From assembly GCA_041608535.1 (NCBI GenBank), contig JBFISM010000003.1, positions 3,650-67,649 on the forward strand: 64,000 bases of DNA, in the 5' to 3' direction. Below, piece by piece: positions 17,906 through 26,414 of this stretch (position 1 is the stretch's first letter; the number at the start of each line of letters is the position of its first letter). The position numbers and the translations under genes are program-made. Below the pieces are notes generated by a model. That model was not told the origin of the DNA. It worked only from the letters and a program-made list of their open reading frames with translations, and searched no databases. This stretch comes from JBFISM01 sp041608535 (lineage in GTDB: Bacteria > Actinomycetota > Acidimicrobiia > Spongiisociales > UBA5794).

Positions 17906-17928
17906 GTGCGGTAGGTTGACAACCGCAC
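17906..17928. promoter_or_regulatory. Inverted repeat in divergent promoter region
   Basis: GTGCGGT (17906-17912) and ACCGCAC (17922-17928) flank GGTTGACAACC in the gap between the M20 gene and the divergent carboxylate-amine ligase gene. It includes a TTGACA-like -35 element and looks like an operator. Confidence 0.4.
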
Positions 17929-17951
17929 ACCGATTCAACGAGGAGGCCAGG

Positions 17952-19109
17952 ATGGATCGTCCATCCTTCACCATCGGTATCGAAGAAGAGCTGATGATCG
18001 TCGACGTCGAGACCCGGGATCTCGTCCGGGACCTCCCTGGATCGTTTATGAGCCAGATTGCAGACGTGGTCGAAGGTCAGGTCGGACCCGAGTTCATGCG
18101 CTCCCAAGTCGAGGTGGGCACCCCCGTGGCCGCAACGGTGAAGGAAGCCGGCAGCGAGCTCGCTGCGATGCGAGTGGCCGTGGCCGACATCGCCGCCGAA
18201 TACGGATTGGCGCCGATCGCGGCCTCGACTCACCCATTCTCCGCGTGGTGGGAACAGCTCAACACCGACAAGGAGCGGTACAACGCTCTTGCGGAGGCGA
18301 TGGGAGGCGTGGCCCGGCGGCTGCTCATCTCGGGGATGCACGTTCACGCCGGTATCGAGGACGAGGACCTCCGTATCGATCTCATGAACCAGGTGACGTA
18401 CTTCCTTCCTCACTTCCTCGCGATCTCCACCTCCTCGCCCTTCTGGGGTGGCGTGGCCACCGGCCTGCACAGCTACCGCACCTCGGTGTTCCGGGCGCTG
18501 CCCCGCACCGGCATGCCCGACGAGTTCGACAGCTGGGCGGACTACCGACGTCATGTCGCCGTGCTCGTCGATGCCGGCGTCATCGAGGATGCCACCAAGC
18601 TGTGGTGGGACGTTCGACCGAGCGATCGGTACCCGACGCTGGAGATGCGGATAGCGGACGTCTGCACCAGCATCGACGACGCCGCAACCGTTGCGGCCAT
18701 GTATCTGGGTCTTCTCAGCATGCTGTTCAGGATGCGCCAGGCCAATCAGCGGTGGCGCATCTACTCGAGGATGTTGCTCAGCGAGAACCGGTGGCGGGCG
18801 CAGCGCTATGGGATCTCCGAGGGGCTGGTCGACTTCGGCTGTCACGAGGTCGTGTCCTATGCCGATCTCTACAAGGAGATCCAGGAGCTCGTTGCAGAGG
18901 ACGCTGTGGCGATGGGTATCGCGGAGGAAATCGAGCACGGCACGAACATTCTCGAGCGTGGCACCAGCGCCGACCGGCAGCTCGCCATCTACAACGAGAG
19001 TCTCGCCGCGGGCGCCAGCCAGGAGGAAGCGTTGCAGCGCGTGGTCGATTTCCTCATCGCAGAGACGATGGCCGGGTGTGATCGCCTGCGTGCGCGCCAA
19101 GCCGGATGA
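17952..19109 (+). CDS. Carboxylate-amine ligase, YbdK/GCS2 family
   Basis: This 385-residue protein is of the glutamate-cysteine-ligase 2 family. It has the signature FTIGIEEELMIVD with the glutamate-binding acidic cluster, GMHVHAGI, WWDVRPSDRYPTLEMRIAD and the C-terminal helices of the family. Members form gamma-glutamyl amide bonds; in YbdK the activity is weak Glu-Cys ligation and in actinobacteria related proteins serve ergothioneine synthesis. Here no egt genes are nearby, so the substrate is open. The ATG at 17952 has a perfect AGGAGG ribosome-binding site 6 nt upstream. Confidence 0.88.
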   Translation: MDRPSFTIGIEEELMIVDVETRDLVRDLPGSFMSQIADVVEGQVGPEFMRSQVEVGTPVAATVKEAGSELAAMRVAVADIAAEYGLAPIAASTHPFSAWWEQLNTDKERYNALAEAMGGVARRLLISGMHVHAGIEDEDLRIDLMNQVTYFLPHFLAISTSSPFWGGVATGLHSYRTSVFRALPRTGMPDEFDSWADYRRHVAVLVDAGVIEDATKLWWDVRPSDRYPTLEMRIADVCTSIDDAATVAAMYLGLLSMLFRMRQANQRWRIYSRMLLSENRWRAQRYGISEGLVDFGCHEVVSYADLYKEIQELVAEDAVAMGIAEEIEHGTNILERGTSADRQLAIYNESLAAGASQEEALQRVVDFLIAETMAGCDRLRARQAG

Positions 19110-19152
19110 CTGCGATTCGTCCCGGCCACCGGCGCATCTAGGCTGACCACCG

Positions 19153-20862
19153 ATGAGCCAGCTCCGGGTTGCGTGCGCCCAGATCGACACGCGGGTCGGT
19201 GATTTCGAGTGGAACACGGCCAAGATCCTCGAGTCCATGGCGTACGCCGACGGGGTGGACGCCGACGTGCTCCTTCTCCCCGAGCTCGCCATCTGTGGCT
19301 ACCCACCCGAGGACCTGCTGCTTCGCGGGTCATTCACCGAGGCGAACCGCGAGGCTCTCGAGCGCATCGCGGCACAGTCCGGGCAGGTCGCGGTGGTGGT
19401 GGGGTTCGTCGATCGGGTCGCCGGCGCGACCAGCGACGATGCGGTGTCGCGACGTATCGCCAACGCTGCGGCCGTCGTCGCCGGCGGCTCTGTGGTCGGG
19501 GTGTATCACAAGGTGCTCCTCCCCAACTATGGAGTCTTCGACGAGGCCCGCTACTTTGCGGTCGGTCGGCAACGCACCACGCTGTGGTCCATTGCCGGTG
19601 TCACCGCTGGTGTGTCGGTGTGCGAGGACATCTGGTCACCCACCGGCCCGCCCGCCCACCAGGCGGCTGCGGGTGCGCAGATCCTGCTGAACATCAACGG
19701 GTCGCCCTATCACGTGGGCAAGGCCGGCGAGCGAGCCGGCTTGCTCTCCGCCGAGGCTCGCCGCTCCGGCGTACCCGTCGTCTACCTGAACATGGTTGGG
19801 GGGCAGGACGAGCTCGTCTTCGATGGTGACTCCATGGTGATCGACAGCAGCGGCGATCTCATCCATCGCGCACCGCAATTCGCAGTGGATCACTTCGTGG
19901 TCGACGTGCCGGTGCCACCGGGACGGGCGGGGGAGCCCGCAGAGCTGGTTTCTGTCACCCCGTCTCGTTCCGAGGCGAAGGTGAGCATCCCAGCGCCGGT
20001 GATCGTTCCCACGATGAACATGGAGGAGGAGGTCTACACGGCCCTGGTGACCGGGCTCCGTGATTACGTGGAGAAGAACGGATTCTCCGACGTCGTGATC
20101 GGGCTGAGCGGGGGTATCGACAGCGCTCTCACAGCGGCGATCGCAACCGACGCCCTCGGACCGGGCGCAGTGTGGGGCATCACGATGCCGACACGGTACA
20201 GCTCGGAGGGGTCGATCACCGATTCCGAGGACCTGGCGAAGCGGTTGGGCATACGCTTCGACATCATCCCCATCGACCCGGTGTTCGCTGAGTTCCTCGA
20301 GGCGCTCGAGGTCGCCTTTGCCGGAACCGACATGGGTGTGGCTGAGGAGAATCTCCAGGCGCGCATCCGCGGGGCGATACTGATGGCGATCTCCAACAAG
20401 TTCGGGGGCATGGTGGTCGCCACCGGCAACAAGTCGGAGATGGCCGTCGGCTACGCCACGCTGTACGGCGACATGGCAGGTGGCTTTGCCGTTCTGAAGG
20501 ATGTGTTCAAGACGCTCGTCTACCGGCTTGCCGAGTGGCGTAACCAACAAGACGAGGTGATCCCGCGCACCATCATCGACAAGCCGCCGTCGGCCGAGCT
20601 GCGTCCCGATCAGAAAGACACCGACTCGCTGCCGGAATACGAGGTACTCGATGCCGTGCTGCGTCGTTACATCGAGCTGGACATGGCCGTCGGTGAGATC
20701 GTCGCCGAGGGATTGGGTGCGGAGCTGGTGCGACGGGTGGCGGCCATGGTGGACAGGAACGAGTACAAGCGTCGACAGGCCGCCCCGGGAGTACGGATCA
20801 CACGGAAAGCCTTCGGTAGGGATCGGCGGCTTCCCATCACCAACGCGTATCGCACACCGTGA
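19153..20862 (+). CDS. nadE: Glutamine-dependent NAD+ synthetase
   Basis: This enzyme amidates deamido-NAD using glutamine, the last step of NAD synthesis. The 569-residue protein has an N-terminal nitrilase domain (residues 4-260) with catalytic Glu in LLPELAICGY, Lys in VYHKVLLPNYG and Cys in SVCEDIW. The C-terminal synthetase domain has the P-loop GLSGGIDSAL near 318. It also has TMPTRYSSEGS and ATGNKSEMAVGY, which bind ATP and the dinucleotide. The length matches bacterial glutamine-dependent enzymes. TAGGCT lies 8 nt before the ATG, indicating a leaderless mRNA. The stop overlaps the next gene by 4 nt. Confidence 0.95.
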   Translation: MSQLRVACAQIDTRVGDFEWNTAKILESMAYADGVDADVLLLPELAICGYPPEDLLLRGSFTEANREALERIAAQSGQVAVVVGFVDRVAGATSDDAVSRRIANAAAVVAGGSVVGVYHKVLLPNYGVFDEARYFAVGRQRTTLWSIAGVTAGVSVCEDIWSPTGPPAHQAAAGAQILLNINGSPYHVGKAGERAGLLSAEARRSGVPVVYLNMVGGQDELVFDGDSMVIDSSGDLIHRAPQFAVDHFVVDVPVPPGRAGEPAELVSVTPSRSEAKVSIPAPVIVPTMNMEEEVYTALVTGLRDYVEKNGFSDVVIGLSGGIDSALTAAIATDALGPGAVWGITMPTRYSSEGSITDSEDLAKRLGIRFDIIPIDPVFAEFLEALEVAFAGTDMGVAEENLQARIRGAILMAISNKFGGMVVATGNKSEMAVGYATLYGDMAGGFAVLKDVFKTLVYRLAEWRNQQDEVIPRTIIDKPPSAELRPDQKDTDSLPEYEVLDAVLRRYIELDMAVGEIVAEGLGAELVRRVAAMVDRNEYKRRQAAPGVRITRKAFGRDRRLPITNAYRTP

Positions 20863-21698
20863 GCGGGTCCGTGGGCCCCGTGCTCGTCGACGGGGAGCCG
20901 GTCGATCCGGCGGGGGCCGCCGTCTCGGTGTTCGACATCGGCTTCCAGCGAGGGTACGGGTGTTTCGAGACATTACGGTCGTACGGCGGTGTCCCATTCC
21001 GCATGTCCCAGCACCTGGACCGGCTCGAACACAGCGCCAACCTGCTGCGGATGCCGCTTCCGGATCGAGACGATCTGGAGCGCTGGGTGACCAAGGTGGC
21101 CACTGCCGGTGACGTGGCCGTGAAGCTGTACGTCACCGGTGGACGGGATGCGGCCGATCCTGGGGTGAAGTCGACAACGGTCGTCTTTGCGGAGGAGCTC
21201 CCGGATCTGTCGGCACCCGCGCGGTTGCTCCCCGTTCGGGCGCCCTGGCATCCCGGGGGCCGGTGGTCGGAGCTGACCGGCGCCAAGACACTGTCATATG
21301 CGCCCAACATGGCAGCTCGGCTCACGGCGACCGCCGCCGGGTATGACGACGCCTTGCTCCTGGGCGCCGACGAGCACGTGCTGGAGGGCCCCACGTACAG
21401 CATTGCCTGGATGAGCGGTGTGGCGCTGCATCACCCCCACCCGGATCTCGGGGTCCTGGCCAGCGTCACTGCCGGCGCCGTGCTCGACATCGCCCCGAAA
21501 GTGGGGCTCGAGCCGCACCCGGGCCGATTCCGGCTCGCTGATGTACTCGCCGCGGACGAGGTGATCGTGATGTCGACACTGTCGGAGGTGCGTCCGGTTG
21601 GTGCGATTGGGGATGCGGCCAAGCAGCCCGGGCCGCTGACGGCCGCACTCGCCGGTGCGCTGGCACAGCTCGTCGCTCGGGAAACCGCGACACCGTGA
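20859..21698 (+). CDS. Class IV aminotransferase (aminodeoxychorismate lyase / BCAT-like)
   Basis: The 279-residue protein is a fold-type IV PLP enzyme: VSVFDIGFQRGYGCFETLRSY near the N-terminus, the PLP-binding Lys in TGAKTLSYAPNMAA, and the ALLLGADEHVLEGPTYSIAW segment with the conserved Glu. The last helix region includes VIVMSTLSEVRPV. Members include aminodeoxychorismate lyase PabC, branched-chain and D-amino acid aminotransferases. The sequence does not decide between them. The GTG start overlaps the nadE stop by 4 nt (GTGA), and the next gene overlaps its own stop by 4 nt. Confidence 0.85.
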   Translation: MSGSVGPVLVDGEPVDPAGAAVSVFDIGFQRGYGCFETLRSYGGVPFRMSQHLDRLEHSANLLRMPLPDRDDLERWVTKVATAGDVAVKLYVTGGRDAADPGVKSTTVVFAEELPDLSAPARLLPVRAPWHPGGRWSELTGAKTLSYAPNMAARLTATAAGYDDALLLGADEHVLEGPTYSIAWMSGVALHHPHPDLGVLASVTAGAVLDIAPKVGLEPHPGRFRLADVLAADEVIVMSTLSEVRPVGAIGDAAKQPGPLTAALAGALAQLVARETATP

Positions 21699-22117
21699 CG
21701 TCCACCCTGCGACTGCTGGCCGCCATCGACGAGCTATACGCCAGGACAGTCACCGAACCCGACCGCTGGCACGAGCAGGCGTTCCACGATTGGGCGGGGG
21801 ATCTCAACGCAGATGGTTTGACGAAGGAGCAAGCGAGGGCAGTGCGTCGGGCGTTGGGGATGGCACGCAAGCTGCGAGACTTCTGGGCAGACCCGGCCAG
21901 GATCGTCGACGCCGACGACTGGCGGAGCCGCATCGATGTCGCGTTTGGCGCTCGGGCGTGGCGGCCCACCTTGGAGCTGGCCATCGCGGGTCTCGATGCC
22001 GAACCATCCCCCGAGCTGTTCGACGAGGTGAGAACGCGGTTTCGGGTGGTCAACAACGAGCTGTGGCTGGAGGGAGTCGAGTATGCAGATTGGGCCGCGC
22101 GGCGTACAGACCGCTAA
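21695..22117 (+). CDS. Hypothetical protein, 140 aa, coupled to aminotransferase gene
   Basis: I do not recognise this protein. It is all-alpha and soluble, rich in Trp and Arg, with no signal peptide (segments RLLAAIDELYARTVTE, LNADGLTKEQARAVRRALGMARKLRDFW). The start overlaps the aminotransferase stop by 4 nt, so it belongs to the nadE operon. It could be a small accessory factor; no function can be stated. Confidence 0.7.
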   Translation: MTSTLRLLAAIDELYARTVTEPDRWHEQAFHDWAGDLNADGLTKEQARAVRRALGMARKLRDFWADPARIVDADDWRSRIDVAFGARAWRPTLELAIAGLDAEPSPELFDEVRTRFRVVNNELWLEGVEYADWAARRTDR

Positions 22118-22143
22118 ACCTCACCCCAGTTAGACTCGCCTCC

Positions 22144-22698
22144 ATGGGGCGTGTGATCCGGATCGCGGGGTGGCTGATTGCTGGGATGGTGGTCGTCACC
22201 GGGTGCTCTGGTGACGACGGATCCGAATCGACCACCACGACGAGTTCGTCCGGTCCCGCCGGCGGCGCAACCACGGTGGTGGGTGCGGACGACACGGATG
22301 CCACCGCTGCGACGACGCCAGAGGCCGCAACCTCGACGACCACCCAGCTCCCGGCCACGACCGCTCCGTTCGAAGTTCCCGGATTCACCATCGTGAGTCG
22401 CACGCCCGGGGAAGAAGGCGATACGGTGGTCGTGCTGCTCGACACCGACTCCTATGAGTCTCTCACCGACATCGACTTACAGAACGTGATTGCAGATGTC
22501 GTCGACGAGTTTCCCCCGGTATACGAGGCGCACGTCGTCGACAGCCCGGTGGTCGTCGACTTCGTCACCGCCGAGGAGCTGGACGACGAGCAGCAGCAGC
22601 TCCTCAACGTCCACTACCTGGTTCGCCTCGAGGAGGGCTTCCGGATCCGCTATCTGGGTGCCTTCGAGGCGAATGGCGTGACCATCCTCGGCTCCTGA
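22144..22698 (+). CDS. Lipoprotein, 184 aa
   Basis: The protein has a signal peptide with a lipobox (VVVTGC; lipid-modified Cys near residue 21), a Thr/Ser/Ala-rich linker (residues 25-80) and a C-terminal globular domain (residues 84-184; FTIVSRTPGEEGDTVVVLLD). It is anchored outside the membrane by lipid. The ATG at 22144 has TAGACT 7 nt upstream. It is convergent with mgtE and has no recognised family. Confidence 0.75.
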   Translation: MGRVIRIAGWLIAGMVVVTGCSGDDGSESTTTTSSSGPAGGATTVVGADDTDATAATTPEAATSTTTQLPATTAPFEVPGFTIVSRTPGEEGDTVVVLLDTDSYESLTDIDLQNVIADVVDEFPPVYEAHVVDSPVVVDFVTAEELDDEQQQLLNVHYLVRLEEGFRIRYLGAFEANGVTILGS

Positions 22699-22727
22699 AC
22701 AGGCCGGTACAGATCAGACGTAGTCGC

Positions 22728-24107
22728 TCACAACAGCAGGAGGGCGATGAGCAGGAAGCCGCCAAACCCGACCAGGTCGATGGCCACCGTGAGGATGATG
22801 TTCGAGGCGAGGGCCGGGTCCAGCCCGGCACGGCGCAGCACCACCGGGATGGCGGCCCCGGAGAATCCTCCGATGACGAGGGCGAAGAACACAGCGATGC
22901 CCATCACCACGGCGACCCGGTCGTTGCCCGAAGCAACGACCACGACTGCGGCGGAGACGATCGACATCACCAGAGCGAGCAGCAGGGCCACGGCGACTTC
23001 CCGGCGGATGGCGCGCACCGCCCGGCCCTGGGGAAGGTCGCCGACTGCCATGGAGCGGATCATCACGGCAAGACTCTGCGCCCCGGTGTTGCCACCGAGC
23101 TGGGCGACCATCGGCATGAGCGCCGCCAGCAAGACCTCGGTCTCGATGACTCGCTCGAAACGACTGATGACGAATGCGATCAGACCGGCTCCTGCCAGGT
23201 TGATGAGAATCCACGGAAGCCGCCGGCGCAGAGACAGCAGCACCGGCGAGTAGACCGACTCTTCGACACCGGCCCCCACCATCGCTGCGATGTCCTCGGT
23301 GGCCTCAGCTTGCACCGCCTGGATCGCCTCGTCCACCTTGACCATTCCGACGAGCACGCCTTCATGGTCGATCACAGGGATCGCCAGCAGGTGATAGCGC
23401 TGGATGAGCTCGCCGACGATCTCGCGGTCGGTGTCGACGGTGACGGCGATCGGATCAGCGATCATCACCTCATCGAGACCGGTGCCGGGGCGGGCGAACA
23501 CGAGGTCGCGGAACGAGACGACCCCGAGCAAGTGGTTCATCTCATCGACGACATAGACGTACATGAGGTTCGACCGCAGCTCGTCGTGCAGCCGGCGGAG
23601 CGCCTCGATGGCCTCACCGGCGGTGGTGCCGACGGGGAGCACGGCGACGTCGGTCCGCATCAGACCACCGGCGCTGTCGGACGGATAGTCGAGCAGCGCC
23701 GTGACCTCGGCGGCTGTGGCGTCGTCGATGGCATCGAGCAGATCGCTCGCCACGGACTCGTCGAGTGCACTGAGCAGGTCGGCCGCCTGGTCGGTATCCA
23801 TCTCAGCGACGACGGAGGCGGCGCGCCCCATCTCCAGCACCTCGACGACGTCGGCCGCGGCCTCCGGGTTCATCTCGTCGAAGACCTCGCCGACGTCGAT
23901 TGCCCCGAACTTCTCGAGCAACTCGGCGGCCGTCTCCGGTTCCAGGGCCTCGAGGATGTCGGCGGCCGAATGCGGATCCTCGACGACGAGGTTTCTCCAC
24001 TCATCGTCGTGCGCTCCGATATAGATCTCGGCCTCGTTGGGCCGGCGCCGCGCCAGATCACGCAGACCTTCTGCAATGATGCGCGGTCGTATCATGCGGA
24101 GTTTCAC
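22728..24107 (-). CDS. mgtE: Magnesium transporter MgtE
   Basis: The 459-residue protein has the full MgtE layout. An N-terminal MgtE_N superhelical domain (residues 25-140; DPHSAADILEALEPETAAELLE) is followed by two CBS domains (about 145-275; MRTDVAVLPVGTTAGEAI) that sense cytosolic Mg2+. A five-helix pore domain (about 305-459) contains MPMVAQLGGNTGAQSLAVMIRS with the Asn/Gly-rich pore signature. It imports Mg2+ and shuts when Mg2+ is high. The open frame starts with GTG at 24107 (MKLRM); the next ATG, four codons on, is equally possible. Confidence 0.95.
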   Translation of the reverse strand: MKLRMIRPRIIAEGLRDLARRRPNEAEIYIGAHDDEWRNLVVEDPHSAADILEALEPETAAELLEKFGAIDVGEVFDEMNPEAAADVVEVLEMGRAASVVAEMDTDQAADLLSALDESVASDLLDAIDDATAAEVTALLDYPSDSAGGLMRTDVAVLPVGTTAGEAIEALRRLHDELRSNLMYVYVVDEMNHLLGVVSFRDLVFARPGTGLDEVMIADPIAVTVDTDREIVGELIQRYHLLAIPVIDHEGVLVGMVKVDEAIQAVQAEATEDIAAMVGAGVEESVYSPVLLSLRRRLPWILINLAGAGLIAFVISRFERVIETEVLLAALMPMVAQLGGNTGAQSLAVMIRSMAVGDLPQGRAVRAIRREVAVALLLALVMSIVSAAVVVVASGNDRVAVVMGIAVFFALVIGGFSGAAIPVVLRRAGLDPALASNIILTVAIDLVGFGGFLLIALLLL

Positions 24108-24445
24108 ACTGGCCTCGCGTGTCGGCGGTTTGCGGCGACCATCGTACGGTCGTCGTCACCACCTGCGAGCCGGGAAATGGCCCCCGTGCCGGGGGGAACG
24201 CCAAGCCCCGTGTCGCCGGGACACGACGCGATCGGGACGGCGGCACCACATGGACGGGATCGGGGGGTCACTACAGGCCCCCCAGGGGGGACGAGGGGGC
24301 CTGCTCGTCCGGGGTCAACCCGAACGACCGGCATCTTACGCTGCGACGACCCGACGTCGAGTCGGGCATCGCGCCGATCGAGCCACGAGATCCGGCCCGT
24401 ACACTCGCCGAGAACCGCCCTGGCTGGCGGCTGGAAGGAGGTGAC
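24108..24445. other. Intergenic region between mgtE and selD
   Basis: These 338 nt hold no convincing gene. They contain a 6-bp GC-rich hairpin, GGGGGG with CCCCCC (around 24268-24288), and the selD ribosome-binding site GGAAGGAGGTGA (24432-24443). I looked for an M-box riboswitch for mgtE and for tRNA-Sec and found neither. Confidence 0.5.
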
Positions 24446-25495
24446 ATGAGGCTCACGGAGTTCTCGCACGGGGCCGGTTGAGCGTGCAAGCTCAGCCCTG
24501 ACGAGCTGGCGCAGGTCTTGCGCCGATTGAACAGCACATTGCCCACCGCTCCCGAGGTCGTGGTCGGCATCGCCGAGTCGGACGACGCCGGGGTGTACCG
24601 CCTCCGCGACGATCTCTATCTCGTGCAAACGGTGGATTTCTTCACCCCCATCGTGGACGATGCGGCTACCTGGGGGCGGATCAGCGCGACCAATGCGCTG
24701 TCGGATGTGTATGCGATGGGGGCCCAGCCGCTCACCGCACTCTCCATCGTGGGATGGCCCCGGGAGACGCTGTCGCTCGAGCTGCTCGGTGATGTGCTTG
24801 CGGGTGGCAGCGAGGTGCTCGCCGCAGCCGGCTGTGTGCTCCTCGGCGGACACACCGTCGACGACCCCGAGCCGAAGTACGGCCTCGCCGTCACCGGTCT
24901 GGTACATCCCGACGACCTCATCACCAACGACGCTGCCAAACCCGGGGACGTGCTGGTGCTCACCAAACCGATAGGTACCGGGATCGTGGCGACGGCGATC
25001 AAACGTGGGGACGTGGATCCGTCCGTAGCGGCGGCGGCGATTGCGGTGATGACCACTCTCAACGCAGGAGCCGCCAGGGCGATGCAGCGCATTGGGGTGA
25101 GAGCCGCCACGGACGTGACGGGCTTTGGTCTGCTCGGTCACCTCGGCGAGCTGATTCGCGCCTCACGGGTGAGCGCCGAGATCACCGCCGCGGCCATCCC
25201 GCTCCTCGATGGTGTGGAGGAACTCATCGCCGCCGGCGTGGTACCCGGTGGCACGCTCCGCAATCTGGAAGCTGTGCGCCGGTTCACCACCTTTGGCGAT
25301 CTCCCCGAGAGCATCCGCATCGCCCTGGCGGATGCGCAGACCGCCGGTGGGCTTCTCATCGCGGTCGAGGCGCCGCTCGCCGATGCCCTGCTCCAAGCGC
25401 TGGCAGAGGAAGGTGCCGGCGGGGTGCGTATCGGTAGGCTCGTTGCCCGCGAGTTCTCCGATGGACCGGCGGGGAGAATCAGGGTGGCGGCGTGA
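24446..25495 (+). CDS. selD: Selenophosphate synthetase with in-frame TGA (selenocysteine) at the active site
   Basis: SelD makes selenophosphate from selenide and ATP for selenoprotein synthesis. The protein starts at ATG 24446 (strong GGAGG site) and reads MRLTEFSHGAG, then TGA at 24479-24481, then ACKLSPDEL. Both sides match E. coli SelD, whose catalytic Cys17 (in HGAGCGCK) lies exactly at this TGA, so residue 12 is predicted to be selenocysteine and the gene spans 350 codons. Later motifs confirm the family: ESDDAGVY, TVDFFTPIVDD, GGHTVDDPEPKYG, DVTGFGLLGH and DAQTAGGLL. The partner Cys14 and Lys15 are present. Conventional gene finding would call only the part from 24518 and lose the active-site N-terminus. 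The stop overlaps the next gene by 4 nt. Confidence 0.93.
24479..24524 (+). promoter_or_regulatory. UGA selenocysteine codon and candidate bacterial SECIS hairpin
   Basis: After the TGA (24479-24481), GGCGCA (24508-24513) pairs with TGCGCC (24519-24524) around the loop GGTCT. The loop carries the GGUC that SelB recognises in the E. coli fdhF SECIS, inside a GCAGGUCU core shared with it. The loop starts 33 nt after the TGA, longer than in fdhF but within the range reported for other bacterial SECIS elements. Confidence 0.75.
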
Positions 25496-26412
25496 GACGT
25501 ATCGCACGCACCCTCGGTGCCGGGCTCGCCGCCTGGCTGGCGTGGCGCATTCTCGGTCCCGAGGTGCCCATCGACTACCCCGCACCACAACAACGTCCGC
25601 TGCGTATCCCCGGACGCACCGTCATCGTGGGGGAGCGTGAGTTCTTCGTCAGGGAGACCGGACCCGTTGCGAGGCATCCGGTCGTGCTGATCCACGGATG
25701 GAGCCTCGATGGGGAGCAGACCTTCCACCGCATCATTCCGCCCTTGGGAGACCGGTACCGGGTGATCGTGCCGGATCTTCGCAACCACGGGAAGTCCGAC
25801 TGGATCCGGGGTCGCTTCGAGGTTGCTGATCTCGCTGAGGAGGTTGCGGGGGTGCTCGATGCGCTCGACGTGACCGAGGCGACCGTGGTGGGATATTCCC
25901 TCGGCGGCATGGTGGCTCAGGAGCTGGCCCGCCGCCGGAGTGGACTCGTTGGCTCCCTCGTGCTCGCGGCAACTGCGGCCACGCCGATCCCGCGTTTTCG
26001 TTCGATCGTGGATGTGGGTTTCTGGCTGGGGCGATCGCTGGCGAGGATCACCACCACCGAAGCCGCCAGGTTGACGACTCGCATCGTTGCGGCATCAGGC
26101 GGGCTCGACGCACGGCACCGTCGCTGGTTCTACGAGGGGCTGCGCCGCCGGGACGCCACGTTGTTCTATGCATCCGGATCGGCGGCAGTACGGTTCGACT
26201 CGACCGGATGGATCGGGTCGCTCGGCATACCGATCACCGTGGTGATCCCGGAGCGCGACCAGCTCGTCCGGGTCGCCCAGCAACGGTCGCTTGCCACCTT
26301 GTCGGGCGGCGACGTCGTCACGATTCCCGATGGGAGGCACGAAGCGGTCTTGACCCACCCTGAGATCTTCGTGGACGTCGTGCATCAGGTGGTCAAGCGA
26401 GCCACCGAGTGA
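25492..26412 (+). CDS. Alpha/beta hydrolase
   Basis: This 306-residue alpha/beta hydrolase has a hydrophobic N-terminus (residues 1-24, possibly a signal anchor), an oxyanion motif VVLIHGWSLDG, the nucleophile elbow VVGYSLGGMV (catalytic Ser), Asp in PERDQLV and His in IPDGRHEAVL. The catalytic triad is therefore complete. The start is GTG at 25492, overlapping the selD stop (GTGA), so it shares the selD transcript. The substrate is unknown and the link to selenium metabolism may be only positional. Confidence 0.85.
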   Translation: MRRIARTLGAGLAAWLAWRILGPEVPIDYPAPQQRPLRIPGRTVIVGEREFFVRETGPVARHPVVLIHGWSLDGEQTFHRIIPPLGDRYRVIVPDLRNHGKSDWIRGRFEVADLAEEVAGVLDALDVTEATVVGYSLGGMVAQELARRRSGLVGSLVLAATAATPIPRFRSIVDVGFWLGRSLARITTTEAARLTTRIVAASGGLDARHRRWFYEGLRRRDATLFYASGSAAVRFDSTGWIGSLGIPITVVIPERDQLVRVAQQRSLATLSGGDVVTIPDGRHEAVLTHPEIFVDVVHQVVKRATE

Positions 26413-26414
26413 GA

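Noticed and set aside
24108..24445. M-box riboswitch for mgtE, or tRNA-Sec near selD
   Set aside because: I found no matching conserved motifs or cloverleaf in the gap.
24518..25495. selD as an ordinary gene starting at 24518
   Set aside because: This start would drop the HGAG-U-x-C-K active site that is encoded just upstream in the same frame.
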